Shown in pieces: positions 49,101 to 56,944 of a stretch of 64,000 nucleotides of DNA. Each line of letters opens with the position of its first letter. The stretch's first letter is position 1. Below the pieces are notes generated by a model that worked only from the letters and a program-made list of their open reading frames with translations, did no database searches and was not told the DNA's origin. Source of the DNA: Pseudoalteromonas piscicida (GTDB taxonomy: Bacteria > Pseudomonadota > Gammaproteobacteria > Enterobacterales > Alteromonadaceae); assembly GCF_000238315.3 (NCBI RefSeq), contig NZ_CP011924.1, positions 1,032,501-1,096,500 of the forward strand. Reading direction: 5' to 3'. Both the position numbers and the translations under genes were made by a program.

Positions 49101-49858
49101 ATGAGCGTTGGTCTAATCAAGTATTCTTAACATACAAAGAAAATATCCGTGGTAAATATCCGTTTAATATCGACGGGCCAGATGCTGCAGTTGAAGATAT
49201 TAGCGAACTACTGAACCAAGAGTCAGGTGTGTTCTGGCAATTTATGGCTGAGAATCTATCTCCCTACCTTCGTTTAAAACGTGGTGAGTGGGTAGAGAAA
49301 ACGTGGAATGGTATTGGCATCGGCTTTAAGCCTGGGGTACTAGACAAGCTAACTAAGGCGAGAAAGGTTACGCGTTCTCTATTTCCTCGAGACGGTTCTG
49401 AGGTAGGGATTAGCTTCCAAATGATGCCTGTGGCACAAAAGGGATTAAAAGAAACTTATATCGGCTTTAGTGACCAAAATTACCGTTATAGAAACGAACC
49501 TGAAGAGTGGCGTCGTTTTAACTGGCCTGCACGTGCGGGTACTGAAAAAGCAGTGGTATATGGTTTAGACAGTGAAGGCCGCAGAATCGAAATCGAAAAG
49601 TCAGGGCCTTGGGCATTCCTAAAAGTATTGAATGAAGCGAATGTACAGTGGGTTCGTGGTACTGAATTTATGGCAACATGGCAATTACAAAGAGAAGCAG
49701 AGGCTAGTGTTGAACCAATCCAAGTTCAAGTTGCACTTAAGTCGAGCAGAAACAGTGGCATATTCAGCAAATATTTTATGACGTCATTTGCGCTGCCTGA
49801 GTCTTTGTTTGATACCAAAGTAAGTGTAGCTTCCAATGAAAACTTGGCGTTGAGGTAG
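46148..49858 (+). CDS. tssM: T6SS membrane-complex protein TssM (IcmF)
   Basis: 1236 residues, within the IcmF family range. Membrane helices lie at about 25-40, 52-70 and 438-462; the cytoplasmic part between them carries Walker A GPSAAGKST at 133-141 and DTAGRY as the Walker-B/G3-like element, so an NTPase is plausible. The C-terminal 770 residues are periplasmic and reach TssJ. TssM forms the channel of the envelope complex. All expected regions are present; the coding frame is uninterrupted. Confidence 0.95.
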   Translation: MSGVNRSGLVHLVLGFLSSRATAHWVGIFAILTLIWFAGRFIGLEDQNHRLMVMGAVFGLFCLTLLARWLWVKRSGDKLAKEIANNHAGTEAEVEEIKAKMEEALSALKASHLGAGYRGNAALYALPWYMIIGPSAAGKSTLFANSGLHFPYSKSNQLHIQGFGGTRNCDWWFSDQAVLIDTAGRYTTEESDNDQWLSFLKLLRKYRSKQPINGVMVAISVADILTSDSEQIRDHVKQIRARIDELINQLGLIFPVYVVFTKCDLISGFEPFFNELSEDERKQPWGAYLLEEDGTNTGEVASENFSKHLTGLYERLCDQRLVKMTRERNAQRKQLIYDFPNQFKAASAKVEEFIDTLFKENPYQEVPWFAGVYFTSGTQEGTPIERSATSKLSTFRSVLFEYRQESITSAFFINQVFKDMLFKLQDLTRGNRKKRRVQKWLKGFAVCLCVTSVFALAGLLVNSYTHNQQLLTTSDKLTTAVVNTRVENQPLAEQFNSTLSLFAHYQELIGYEKKLPWYFLLGVYSADNTIKPIEQVLRQRVQALIGEPSSELVQQALFESHQNWIALLSTEEQVAKRIEPKLRDKYYQALKLQLMMSNEFERLNKDYAKSELLDYTADRLELTLNEDTQALTEQLSGLIDFYLAQLAVEPTPQQLAIWQNNDFLVSQARSDLMSAPEPTALYEQIKAKVTVSKAALTLDQMMQQNNKTFLQSKISIPYVYTKEAWENEVYDAIKVIASKAFSGDWVMGTDNAESQGSVDEAKASALVKSIRALYFRDYANVWFEFLNSVEISPFNTSNAASLTLAQLSSPEGPLVDLMASIDDNVNLIDSPNKTVETEKLTEQANALLAKSKNNKVKGAKIEAAARKRVPELSSRFADLRRYTAKGEENARSDYLEQYLGALSAFHSDIKTIAASNNDDYMAMSFTQTLLNGDSKNHALQSAWVVVESQVRALDPDTKQALEKLLKAPLLASVQTVMNEAKVQLNERWSNQVFLTYKENIRGKYPFNIDGPDAAVEDISELLNQESGVFWQFMAENLSPYLRLKRGEWVEKTWNGIGIGFKPGVLDKLTKARKVTRSLFPRDGSEVGISFQMMPVAQKGLKETYIGFSDQNYRYRNEPEEWRRFNWPARAGTEKAVVYGLDSEGRRIEIEKSGPWAFLKVLNEANVQWVRGTEFMATWQLQREAEASVEPIQVQVALKSSRNSGIFSKYFMTSFALPESLFDTKVSVASNENLALR

Positions 49859-49865
49859 CACAAGC

Positions 49866-50858
49866 ATGTTCGGTTTTTTTAATAATAAGAAAGTCGCCAA
49901 GGTGCCAACGACTCAACCATTTGGATTTATGGGTAAAAACCCAATTCAAGCGGACTTCATTAAGTTTAACGTTGACTCAAGAGAAGCGATAGCGCTTGAA
50001 CGCTGGCTTCAAGAAGGTTACGCAGACATGAGCCGACAGGCGTTGATAAAAGATGCAGCTTCTCAAAAAGAGCAGTCAACGCTATTTTTTATAGCCTCAG
50101 GTCAAGACGAAAACTGTTTATTAGGCACATTACAGCCAAGCGAAGATAAAAGTGGAAGACAATACCCATTTTGCTCGTTTGTATTATCGAGTAATGCGGA
50201 CTACAAACAAAACCCTGCATTTTTATTTAGCGAATGTGGTAGTGCGTTTAAATCATTAGGTCTAAACCATGAGCTGATCAGAAACTGCAGTAGTGTTGAG
50301 CAAATGCGCCATAGCGCACAGGAGCTTAAGCAGGTAAGTGAGCTGGTTTCGCAACCGATTGATTTTGATAAGGCAATGTCTTCACTACGAGCTTCACCGA
50401 TACAGCGTATATGGGATGCGCTTGAACTAGAAGATCTTGACCAGCGAGCACAATTAATCAGCCAAGTGATGTCGGCGCTCAAAATGATCAAAACCCAAGG
50501 CTGTTTGCGTTGTCAGTTCGGGTTGAAGTTACCGATGCCACAAGTGGGTGAAGATACCCAGTTGTTAGGTGCATTTTGGCTGCATCTAATCACCAATATG
50601 GTGGCCGATCATCACTGGCAGCCTTGGTGTTTTTATAACTATGGTCAATTGAGCCAGAAAGCCTCGCTGGTGGTGTATTGCAGACCTATGCCGGCCTCGT
50701 ATTTTGCGTCAGTTTGGCTTGAGCATAATAGCTTGTCGACGACCATTAATCTAACAGGGACTTTGCCACAACATCCGGTGACACCGCATATGTATGAATT
50801 GGCAAAAGCATCAAATATGAGTGTTTTCGATGCGCTAAGAAGTTGGAGTAAGTTATGA
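49866..50858 (+). CDS. tagF: T6SS-associated protein TagF
   Basis: 330 residues. The N-terminal third (FGFMGKNPIQADFIKFN, RWLQEGYADM, GRQYPFCSFVL) matches TagF/ImpM, a cytoplasmic protein that in Pseudomonas aeruginosa represses assembly post-translationally by binding Fha. The C-terminal half is an extra region of unclear function; in some systems it is a PppA phosphatase domain, but I saw no phosphatase motif. No fha, ppkA or pppA gene lies in this window, so its partner is either further on or absent. It overlaps tssA by 4 nt. Confidence 0.88.
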   Translation: MFGFFNNKKVAKVPTTQPFGFMGKNPIQADFIKFNVDSREAIALERWLQEGYADMSRQALIKDAASQKEQSTLFFIASGQDENCLLGTLQPSEDKSGRQYPFCSFVLSSNADYKQNPAFLFSECGSAFKSLGLNHELIRNCSSVEQMRHSAQELKQVSELVSQPIDFDKAMSSLRASPIQRIWDALELEDLDQRAQLISQVMSALKMIKTQGCLRCQFGLKLPMPQVGEDTQLLGAFWLHLITNMVADHHWQPWCFYNYGQLSQKASLVVYCRPMPASYFASVWLEHNSLSTTINLTGTLPQHPVTPHMYELAKASNMSVFDALRSWSKL

Positions 50859-52438
50859 GTCAACCACATAAGTATCAGAGCTGGCAGCAGTGGCGTGAAA
50901 ATTTATTAGCGCCTCTAGGCGGCATGCCATGCGGTGACGATTTAAAATACGAAGAGTCATTTAAATTACTAAAAGCCTCTTCGTCAGGTGTTGCTGAGCC
51001 AGACTTCAAAGCTAACTTTATTTTGGCATCAGAGCTATTAGAAAAGCAGACCAAAGATATTCGCATTGCGTCGTATCTAGCGTTGGCCGCTACCAATGAG
51101 TTTGGGCTCGAAGGTTTGACCCACTCGTTAGATTTGTTTAATCAGCTTTTGCAACAGTATCAGGCGCAGATCCACCCAGTGAAAGAACGTGCGAGAGCAT
51201 CGGTTCATACTTGGTTCTTACAACAACAACAGCGTTTACTTGGTGTTGCCACAGCGCACAGTGCGACAATGCCGGAGCAGTGGCCAGAGTTAAAGCGCGT
51301 ACTTGAACAGTATGCAACAGAATCCGTGGCAATACTTGATGCAGATTCAGGTCCGCTTGCTGATTTAAAACACTGGTGTGAGCAAGGTTTGATTTCGCAA
51401 CCAGTTCCTGTACAAGCTGTTGCGACGGTACAAGAGGCTGTCGAGAAGCATGAGGTGGTCACAGCTGAGCAGCCTCAAGTACAGCAAGCTGTAGCGGCGA
51501 CTTCACAGCCTACGGCTGTTGCTTCAAAGCCAGTTTCTACACTCGCTATTGCCGTGGAAGCACCGCAGTCAGACTCGGCTTATACAGAGCAAGTTCGCAA
51601 ACTATTGGCGTATGACAAAGAAAGCCAAAATTGGATGCGAGCGATTCGCTTGGCACGTGCAGTGAGGTGGGGGGCGCTTGCATTACCACCGCACGATAAT
51701 GAGTTGAAAACGCGCTTACCAGCCCCAAGGCAAGCGGCATTTGTGCCTATTGAAAACGCATTAGCCGCACAAAATTTTGCTCAGGCGTTAGAAAAGGCAG
51801 AAGCCTTATTCATGGAAGGGGCGATGCATTTTAACCTTAATTTACAAAGGCTAGCCATCGCTGCACTTAAAGGGCTCAAGTTATTTAAAGAAGCACAGTG
51901 GATAGATTTAGAACTTGCCGCAATCGCTGATCAATACCCAACACTGCTCAGCCTTAAATATGAAGACGGAAGTGAGTTTTGCTCAGCAGCAAATCGCGAG
52001 CGAATTGGCGAACATAAATTACTAAACCAAGGTGAAGGTGTAAGCACTGATGGCAATCAGAAGATTTGGTTAGATAAATTTAAAGAAGCGCAGGCGCTTG
52101 TTGATCAAAATAAGCTTTCGCAAGCACTGCTGCTAATGGAAGGGTTTGCGCAAGACAAGTTCGATTTTGCGAAGCAAAAATTATATCAAGCGCGTTTATT
52201 GATGCGCAGTGAACGCGCTGATCTTGCCTATCCAATGTTTGAGCAGCTGTTAAAAGACATTGAACAGTACCGGCTGGATTTATGGCACGAGTCGTTTGCT
52301 CTAGAGGTTTGGCGTTATGCTAAGCAATGCAATGAAGCAGTATCCTTGGAGCAAGGGGATGAATTTGACCTACGAGCAACCGCGATAAAGCAGCAGATGC
52401 TCGTAACCAAAGTAAGCTCAGCGATTGACTGGGTTTGA
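50855..52438 (+). CDS. tssA: T6SS assembly protein TssA (ImpA N-terminal domain)
   Basis: 527 residues. The ImpA_N domain occupies roughly residues 12-130 (PLGGMPCGDDLKYEESF, then DIRIASYLALAATNEFGLEGL), followed by a Gln/Val/Ala-rich linker (about 180-235) and a C-terminal helical domain ending in AYPMFEQLLKDIEQYRLD-like segments typical of VasJ-type TssA. TssA organises sheath priming and polymerisation at the baseplate or distal end. The ATG overlaps the tagF stop (ATGA). The sheath genes follow 58 nt later. Confidence 0.92.
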   Translation: MSQPHKYQSWQQWRENLLAPLGGMPCGDDLKYEESFKLLKASSSGVAEPDFKANFILASELLEKQTKDIRIASYLALAATNEFGLEGLTHSLDLFNQLLQQYQAQIHPVKERARASVHTWFLQQQQRLLGVATAHSATMPEQWPELKRVLEQYATESVAILDADSGPLADLKHWCEQGLISQPVPVQAVATVQEAVEKHEVVTAEQPQVQQAVAATSQPTAVASKPVSTLAIAVEAPQSDSAYTEQVRKLLAYDKESQNWMRAIRLARAVRWGALALPPHDNELKTRLPAPRQAAFVPIENALAAQNFAQALEKAEALFMEGAMHFNLNLQRLAIAALKGLKLFKEAQWIDLELAAIADQYPTLLSLKYEDGSEFCSAANRERIGEHKLLNQGEGVSTDGNQKIWLDKFKEAQALVDQNKLSQALLLMEGFAQDKFDFAKQKLYQARLLMRSERADLAYPMFEQLLKDIEQYRLDLWHESFALEVWRYAKQCNEAVSLEQGDEFDLRATAIKQQMLVTKVSSAIDWV

Positions 52439-52496
52439 TTGTTAACCGCTGGGCTTGTAACGGCAGGCGCAACGACTGATTAAATAAGGAAAGACT

Positions 52497-53015
52497 ATGT
52501 CTGATACGTTTCAAAAAGAGATCCCAAGAGCGCGGATTAATATAGCGCTTGAGCTGGAAACCGATGGTGCAACGCAAAAGAGCGAACTACCGATGAAAGT
52601 TTTGGTGGTTGGTGATTATTCCAACGGCCAAAACGATAGTGACCTCGCTGAGCGTGAGCGCATTGCTATTAATAAAAATAATTTAGAGCAAGTGCTTAAA
52701 GACATGTCACCAAAGGCAAAGTTTCAAGTATCGAACAAAATCGCAGGTGATGGTGAAATCGGTATTAACCTAACGTTTGATGATTTTAAGTCATTCGATC
52801 CAGAGCAAGTTGCAGCGCAAGTACCAGAGCTTAACAAGATGATGTCAATGCGTAACTTATTACGTGATCTGAAATCTAACTTGCTTGATAACTCAACGCT
52901 GAGAAAAGAGCTTGAGCGCATTTTGCAGAACAAACCAGAACTTGATGAGTTAAAAGCACGCTTAAACGAGTTAGCGCCGCTTTTGTCTGAGCAAGAAAAA
53001 CAACCGCAAGAGTAA
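52497..53015 (+). CDS. tssB: T6SS contractile sheath small subunit TssB (VipA)
   Basis: 172 residues, the normal length. Contains the family segments RARINIALELETDGA, MKVLVVGDYSNG and INLTFDDFKSFDPEQVA. TssB pairs with TssC to build the cytoplasmic contractile sheath around the Hcp tube. AAGGAAAG precedes the ATG. The tssC gene follows 12 nt after the stop. Confidence 0.96.
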   Translation: MSDTFQKEIPRARINIALELETDGATQKSELPMKVLVVGDYSNGQNDSDLAERERIAINKNNLEQVLKDMSPKAKFQVSNKIAGDGEIGINLTFDDFKSFDPEQVAAQVPELNKMMSMRNLLRDLKSNLLDNSTLRKELERILQNKPELDELKARLNELAPLLSEQEKQPQE

Positions 53016-53027
53016 GGACACAAACCG

Positions 53028-54554
53028 ATGAATATGCAAGAAACGTTAAACGTTGAAGCGCGCAAAGAAGAGACTTTGACAGCTTCAGCTTATGAAACAA
53101 TCTGTAATCTTGTGTCTATTGAGCCGGTTTCAAGTGAAATCAGCATAGATAACTTTCGTGATGCTAATAACCTTGCGGAGACCGACACCAATGAACGCCT
53201 AACTGCTGCTATCAATGTCTTTTTAGACATGGCCACTAATGACAGCAAAGAAGTGTCACGTATCGACAAGTTATTACTTGATGACTACATCGCTAAAGTC
53301 GACAAAATTATCTCTGAACAGCTGGACGAAATTTTACATCATCCGCAGTTTCAAAAAGTAGAGTCAGCGTGGCGTTCACTGCGTTATTTGGTGAATCGTT
53401 GTCCAAATAACTCAAACGTAAAGCTTGAACTACTTGATGTTGATAAAGAAACACTACGTGACGACTTCGAAGAAGCACCAGATACCACGCAATCTGCGCT
53501 CTATAAGCAAGTGTATACAGCTGAGTATGACACACCTGGGGGCGAGCCAATTTCGACTATGGTGTCAAACTTTGAATTTGATTGTTCAGCGCCGGATGTG
53601 TCGTTATTGCAAGAAATTTCAAGGGTTTCTGCAGCAGCACATTGTCCTTTCTTAGGCAGTGTCGGTGCCAAGTTCTTCCTAAAAGATTCGCTTGAAGAAG
53701 TATCAAAAATTCAGGATTTGGGCTCTTACATGGAGCGTGCGGAATTTTTACGTTGGAAGAACTTCCGTGAATCAGAAGATGCACGTTACATTGGATTAGC
53801 GTTCCCACGCTTCTTACTGCGTTTACCATACGGTGACTTAAATCCAATTCGTCACTTTAACTATCAAGAAGACGTTAGCAGTGAGCATCATGAACGTTAT
53901 CTATGGGGTAACGCGACATTTGCATTCGCGGCAAATATCGTCCGTAGCTTCCACCAAAATGGTTGGGCGGTAAATATTCGTGGTCCACAATCTGGTGGTC
54001 GCGTTGAAAATCTACCTCTGCATTCTTTTGAAGCAGGTCGTGGTCAAGAAACTAAGATCCCAACGGAAGTACTTATTTCTGAAACCAAAGAGCTTGAGTT
54101 TGCAAACCAAGGGTTTATCCCACTGAGCTACTACAAAAACAGTGACTTTGCGTGTTTCTTCTCTGCAAATAGTGCGCAAAAGCCACAAATTTTTGAGACG
54201 CCGGAAGCCACCTCTAACTCGCGGATCAATGCAAGATTACCATACATCTACTTGGTATCGCGTATTGCGCACTATATGAAGGTGATCCAACGTGAAAATA
54301 TCGGTTCAAGCAAACCTCGTCACGAACTTGAGCAGCAACTTAATGATTGGTTAGGTGCATTAGTTACTAAGATGAATAATCCAGACGAGTCTCTAATTGC
54401 GACGCACCCGTTAAAAGATGCCAACGTGACTGTGTCGGAGATCCCGGGTAATCCTGGTTATTACCGTGTGAATACGTATGTGGTTCCACATTTCCAAGTG
54501 GAAGGTATCGACGTACGCCTCGCACTCGTTGGTCAAATGCCTGGCGAAAAGTGA
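53028..54554 (+). CDS. tssC: T6SS contractile sheath large subunit TssC (VipB)
   Basis: 508 residues. Typical segments are KIISEQLDEILHHPQFQKVES, AWRSLRYLVNRCP, GDLNPIRHFNYQE and FIPLSYYKNSDFACFFSANS. TssC forms the outer two-thirds of the sheath and carries the surface that ClpV recognises after contraction through its N-terminal helix. It closes the first run of T6SS genes; a small hairpin and two unknown genes separate it from hcp. Confidence 0.96.
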   Translation: MNMQETLNVEARKEETLTASAYETICNLVSIEPVSSEISIDNFRDANNLAETDTNERLTAAINVFLDMATNDSKEVSRIDKLLLDDYIAKVDKIISEQLDEILHHPQFQKVESAWRSLRYLVNRCPNNSNVKLELLDVDKETLRDDFEEAPDTTQSALYKQVYTAEYDTPGGEPISTMVSNFEFDCSAPDVSLLQEISRVSAAAHCPFLGSVGAKFFLKDSLEEVSKIQDLGSYMERAEFLRWKNFRESEDARYIGLAFPRFLLRLPYGDLNPIRHFNYQEDVSSEHHERYLWGNATFAFAANIVRSFHQNGWAVNIRGPQSGGRVENLPLHSFEAGRGQETKIPTEVLISETKELEFANQGFIPLSYYKNSDFACFFSANSAQKPQIFETPEATSNSRINARLPYIYLVSRIAHYMKVIQRENIGSSKPRHELEQQLNDWLGALVTKMNNPDESLIATHPLKDANVTVSEIPGNPGYYRVNTYVVPHFQVEGIDVRLALVGQMPGEK

Positions 54555-54586
54555 AGGCCAGCTGAAGAACCAATGAAGCGTATTTA

Positions 54587-54604
54587 GGGCAGTGAATGCT
54601 GCCC
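54587..54604 (+). terminator. Short hairpin after tssC
   Basis: GGGCAG-TGAATG-CTGCCC, 32 nt after the tssC stop, followed only by ATTATT. A weak terminator or transcript-processing site is possible. Confidence 0.35.
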
Positions 54605-54806
54605 ATTATTAAGCATGACATTGAACCTTAATTGTAGAGGCTCAGAAGTATCGGCAAGCGCTTTTGAGATGTTAATTGAGTTTGCATCTAAAAGTGAAAA
54701 AGGAAGAAGTTTCAAACCGGGTTAGGTTGATAGGCGCAATTATGGAAAACGGTTACTAATAAAAAGACCAAATTTAATATGGTTGCTGGTATTAAATGGT
54801 ATATTT

Positions 54807-55199
54807 ATGAATGTAGAAGCAGACCATATTATTTGGAAAGTTATATTTTTAGTGCAGTGTTCTTTAACTGTATTTTTAATATACGATAATCAGCTTTTCA
54901 CCTCGTCTGAGATCAGCGTTGCGTTTGTAGACATTGTTGTTTTTGTCTTAGATAGCTTGGTTTTGGCAGCAAACTTATTGCTCATATTACAAGTTCGTGT
55001 GTTAAGTCGAAGAACATGGGGTTTGGTAGTTTGGGTGTGGTGGTTTGTAAATATATACTCGTTGTTAAACGAATTTTATTTGGGCGGTTATACCTCGTCT
55101 GAAATGTTGTTTTTTGGGAATATAATCTGGATTTTAATTTTATTTTCCTTGCCTGTAGTTAAGTACAGAAGCTTTATAGGAGAACCAATTAAGTCATGA
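54807..55199 (+). CDS. Hypothetical four-helix membrane protein
   Basis: 130 residues from ATG 54807; an in-frame TTG at 54783 would add eight. Four hydrophobic segments are visible (IIWKVIFLVQCSLTVFLIY, IVVFVLDSLVLAANLLLIL, TWGLVVWVWWFVNIYSLL, ILFFSLPV-like end), so it is an inner-membrane protein. I recognise no family. It is inserted between tssC and hcp, has no strong ribosome-binding site and is more A+T-rich than the flanking tss genes, all consistent with later arrival. An immunity protein against a membrane-acting effector is one guess, with no direct support. Confidence 0.6.
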   Translation: MNVEADHIIWKVIFLVQCSLTVFLIYDNQLFTSSEISVAFVDIVVFVLDSLVLAANLLLILQVRVLSRRTWGLVVWVWWFVNIYSLLNEFYLGGYTSSEMLFFGNIIWILILFSLPVVKYRSFIGEPIKS

Positions 55200-55284
55200 A
55201 TAAACTTAAAATAATAAATGCTTACTCGTTGTACTCCAAAACAAGTGTTGTGCGATAGAAGACTGAAATATTTGAGAGAAATAA

Positions 55285-55773
55285 ATGATGAGGCAAAGGA
55301 TTGTCATGTTGAAGCGAAAAATATGTAACTGGTTGATGATACTAAGTACAGTCTTGGTGACTAACTTGTCATATAGCCAAGAGATGACACCAGAGCTCTT
55401 TTTTGCAAAAAAGAAATTGCAAAAAGCAGCTATAGCTTACACCGCGGCGATGGAAACGTGTTTTGAGCATACTCCACGCGTTCGCCCAAGCGAGTTAGAG
55501 ACAGACAAGCTCGAGACAGAATTAGTCGTAGAGGCAGTAAATTACCTGCATTACGTGGCGCTTAACCATTGTATGAAAGACGAATATATTCGTTTCTTAA
55601 GTGCAGTTAACTACTACAACTCTTTGGTTAATCGTGATGAATGGTTAGAGGTTGATAGCTTTGTTATTTCCGCTTTGGAGGAAGAAGTACGTGGAGAATT
55701 CGAATTTAAACAGTTACCCGAAGCGGTTCAGCAGCACTTTTTTGCAGCTGGATATACTAAAAACGCCATTTGA
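55285..55773 (+). CDS. Hypothetical exported protein
   Basis: 162 residues. A signal peptide (LMILSTVLVTNLSYSQ, cleavage likely near residue 31) sends it to the periplasm. The mature part is helical, starts EMTPELFFAKKKLQKAAIAY and contains two cysteines (METCFEH and NHCMKD) that could form a disulfide. No family recognised. It precedes hcp by 205 nt and follows the membrane protein gene by 85 nt. A periplasmic role next to a type VI secretion system, for example immunity or envelope adaptation, is plausible but unproven. The start could also be ATG 55288 or 55306. Confidence 0.65.
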   Translation: MMRQRIVMLKRKICNWLMILSTVLVTNLSYSQEMTPELFFAKKKLQKAAIAYTAAMETCFEHTPRVRPSELETDKLETELVVEAVNYLHYVALNHCMKDEYIRFLSAVNYYNSLVNRDEWLEVDSFVISALEEEVRGEFEFKQLPEAVQQHFFAAGYTKNAI

Positions 55774-55831
55774 TGCGGCGACGTTAGTGATGGAATTACG
55801 TGGTGACTTATAACATGTAGTGAAAGATTGC

Positions 55832-55857
55832 CCCAAGTTGGCTGCCACCAACTTGGG
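55832..55857 (+). terminator. Hairpin in the hcp leader region
   Basis: CCCAAGTTGG-CTGCCA-CCAACTTGGG, a perfect 10-bp stem 59 nt after the preceding gene. Nearby CCCAAATTGG (55865 on) is a third, imperfect copy of one arm, so alternative pairing is possible. No T-run. Confidence 0.5.
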
Positions 55858-55899
55858 ACATGTTCCCAAATTGGCATAAAGCGTGGCGCTTTGTTTGGG

Positions 55900-55928
55900 G
55901 ATCAAACGTGAAAAACATGCGTTTGATC
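55900..55928 (+). repeat. Second inverted repeat upstream of hcp
   Basis: GATCAAACG / CGTTTGATC, a perfect 9-bp inverted repeat with an 11-nt loop, 52 nt before the hcp ATG. It may be an operator or an mRNA leader structure. Confidence 0.45.
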
Positions 55929-55978
55929 AATGCCTTTAATAATTAGGAAACATCTTATCTTAAAAGGAGAAATTAAAA

Positions 55979-56464
55979 ATGGCAATTCCAGCGTATATGT
56001 GGTTAAAGGACGACCAAGGTAACGACGTTAAAGGTTCAGTAACTGTAGCTGAGCGTGAAGGTTCAATTGAGATTTTGCATTTCGATCACGAATTGCGTAT
56101 CCCAACTGATAACGACACGGGCGAGCTAACAGGTACTCGTAAGCACGAGCCTTTTGTTATCACAAAAGCTGTGGATGCTGCTACTCCGTACATGTACAAA
56201 GCGTGTTCAAACGGTCAAACATTAAAGCAACTTGAGCTTAAATGGTACCGTATTGATGACACGGGTACTGAGCGTGAGTACTTCCGCCATACGCTTGAAG
56301 ACGTGAAAATCACTTCAATCACGCCAACAATGCACAACGTTAAAGATTTGGATAAAGAGCGTTATCCTCACCTTGAAACAGTGCACATGCGTTACAAGCG
56401 CATCACTTGGACGTACCTAGACGGTAACATTGAGTTCTCTGACTCATGGACTGAAGGTCGTTAA
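55979..56464 (+). CDS. hcp: T6SS tube protein Hcp (TssD)
   Basis: 161 residues without extension domain. The start MAIPAYMWLKDDQGNDVKGSV, the HELRIPTDNDTGELTGTRKHEPF loop region and the C-terminal ITWTYLDGNIEFSDSW are typical of Hcp. Hexamers stack to form the inner tube and are secreted. The ribosome-binding site AAAAGGAG is strong and codon use is biased, both signs of high expression; separate control from the upstream tss genes is likely given the structured 205-nt leader. Confidence 0.96.
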   Translation: MAIPAYMWLKDDQGNDVKGSVTVAEREGSIEILHFDHELRIPTDNDTGELTGTRKHEPFVITKAVDAATPYMYKACSNGQTLKQLELKWYRIDDTGTEREYFRHTLEDVKITSITPTMHNVKDLDKERYPHLETVHMRYKRITWTYLDGNIEFSDSWTEGR

Positions 56465-56542
56465 TTTCGAGTGTTGGAGGCCTATTGGCCTCCTTTTCAA
56501 GCTTACACTAGTTCGCACAATGAATAGAGAGCGTATTTTTCT

Positions 56543-56944
56543 ATGGCCTTATTTGATTTGCTAGCTCAGCCATCACGCCAAGCCTATAGCGATAACAATT
56601 TATCGCATCTAAGCGACAGCGTATGTAAACACCTAACGCAACTGTTGAATGCGCATAGGGGAGTGCTTGAGCACTTAGGTGATTACGGTTTACCGGATGT
56701 GGAAGATTTATATGAAGGACTTCCTTACTCGCAGCAAACACTTGCCAATGAAGTAAAAAGAACCATAGAAAAGTACGAACCAAGAATCACCAACCTCATC
56801 GTTCGACCCATCGACATAAAAGAGGAAAACTGTGTGATTCGATTTGAGATAAGAGCGCAATTAAAAACCGGCGAGATAATCAGATTGAATACTAAGTTTG
56901 CGTCAGGTGGTAAAGCAAACGTCAATGCAGGAGGAGCAGACTAA
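56543..56944 (+). CDS. tssE: T6SS baseplate subunit TssE (gp25-like)
   Basis: 133 residues. Contains YGLPDVEDL (the gp25/TssE segment near residue 47), EVKRTIEKYEPRITNLIV and the C-terminal FEIRAQLKTGE. The EPR motif, important for starting sheath assembly in the family, is present (YEPRI). TssE is the cytoplasmic baseplate component that nucleates sheath polymerisation. Its stop overlaps the tssF start by one base. Confidence 0.93.
   Translation: MALFDLLAQPSRQAYSDNNLSHLSDSVCKHLTQLLNAHRGVLEHLGDYGLPDVEDLYEGLPYSQQTLANEVKRTIEKYEPRITNLIVRPIDIKEENCVIRFEIRAQLKTGEIIRLNTKFASGGKANVNAGGAD

Noticed and set aside
55872..55890. TGGCAT...GTGGC as a sigma54 promoter for hcp
   Set aside because: The GG and GC pairs are one base out of the required spacing and the -12 element does not fit TTGC.
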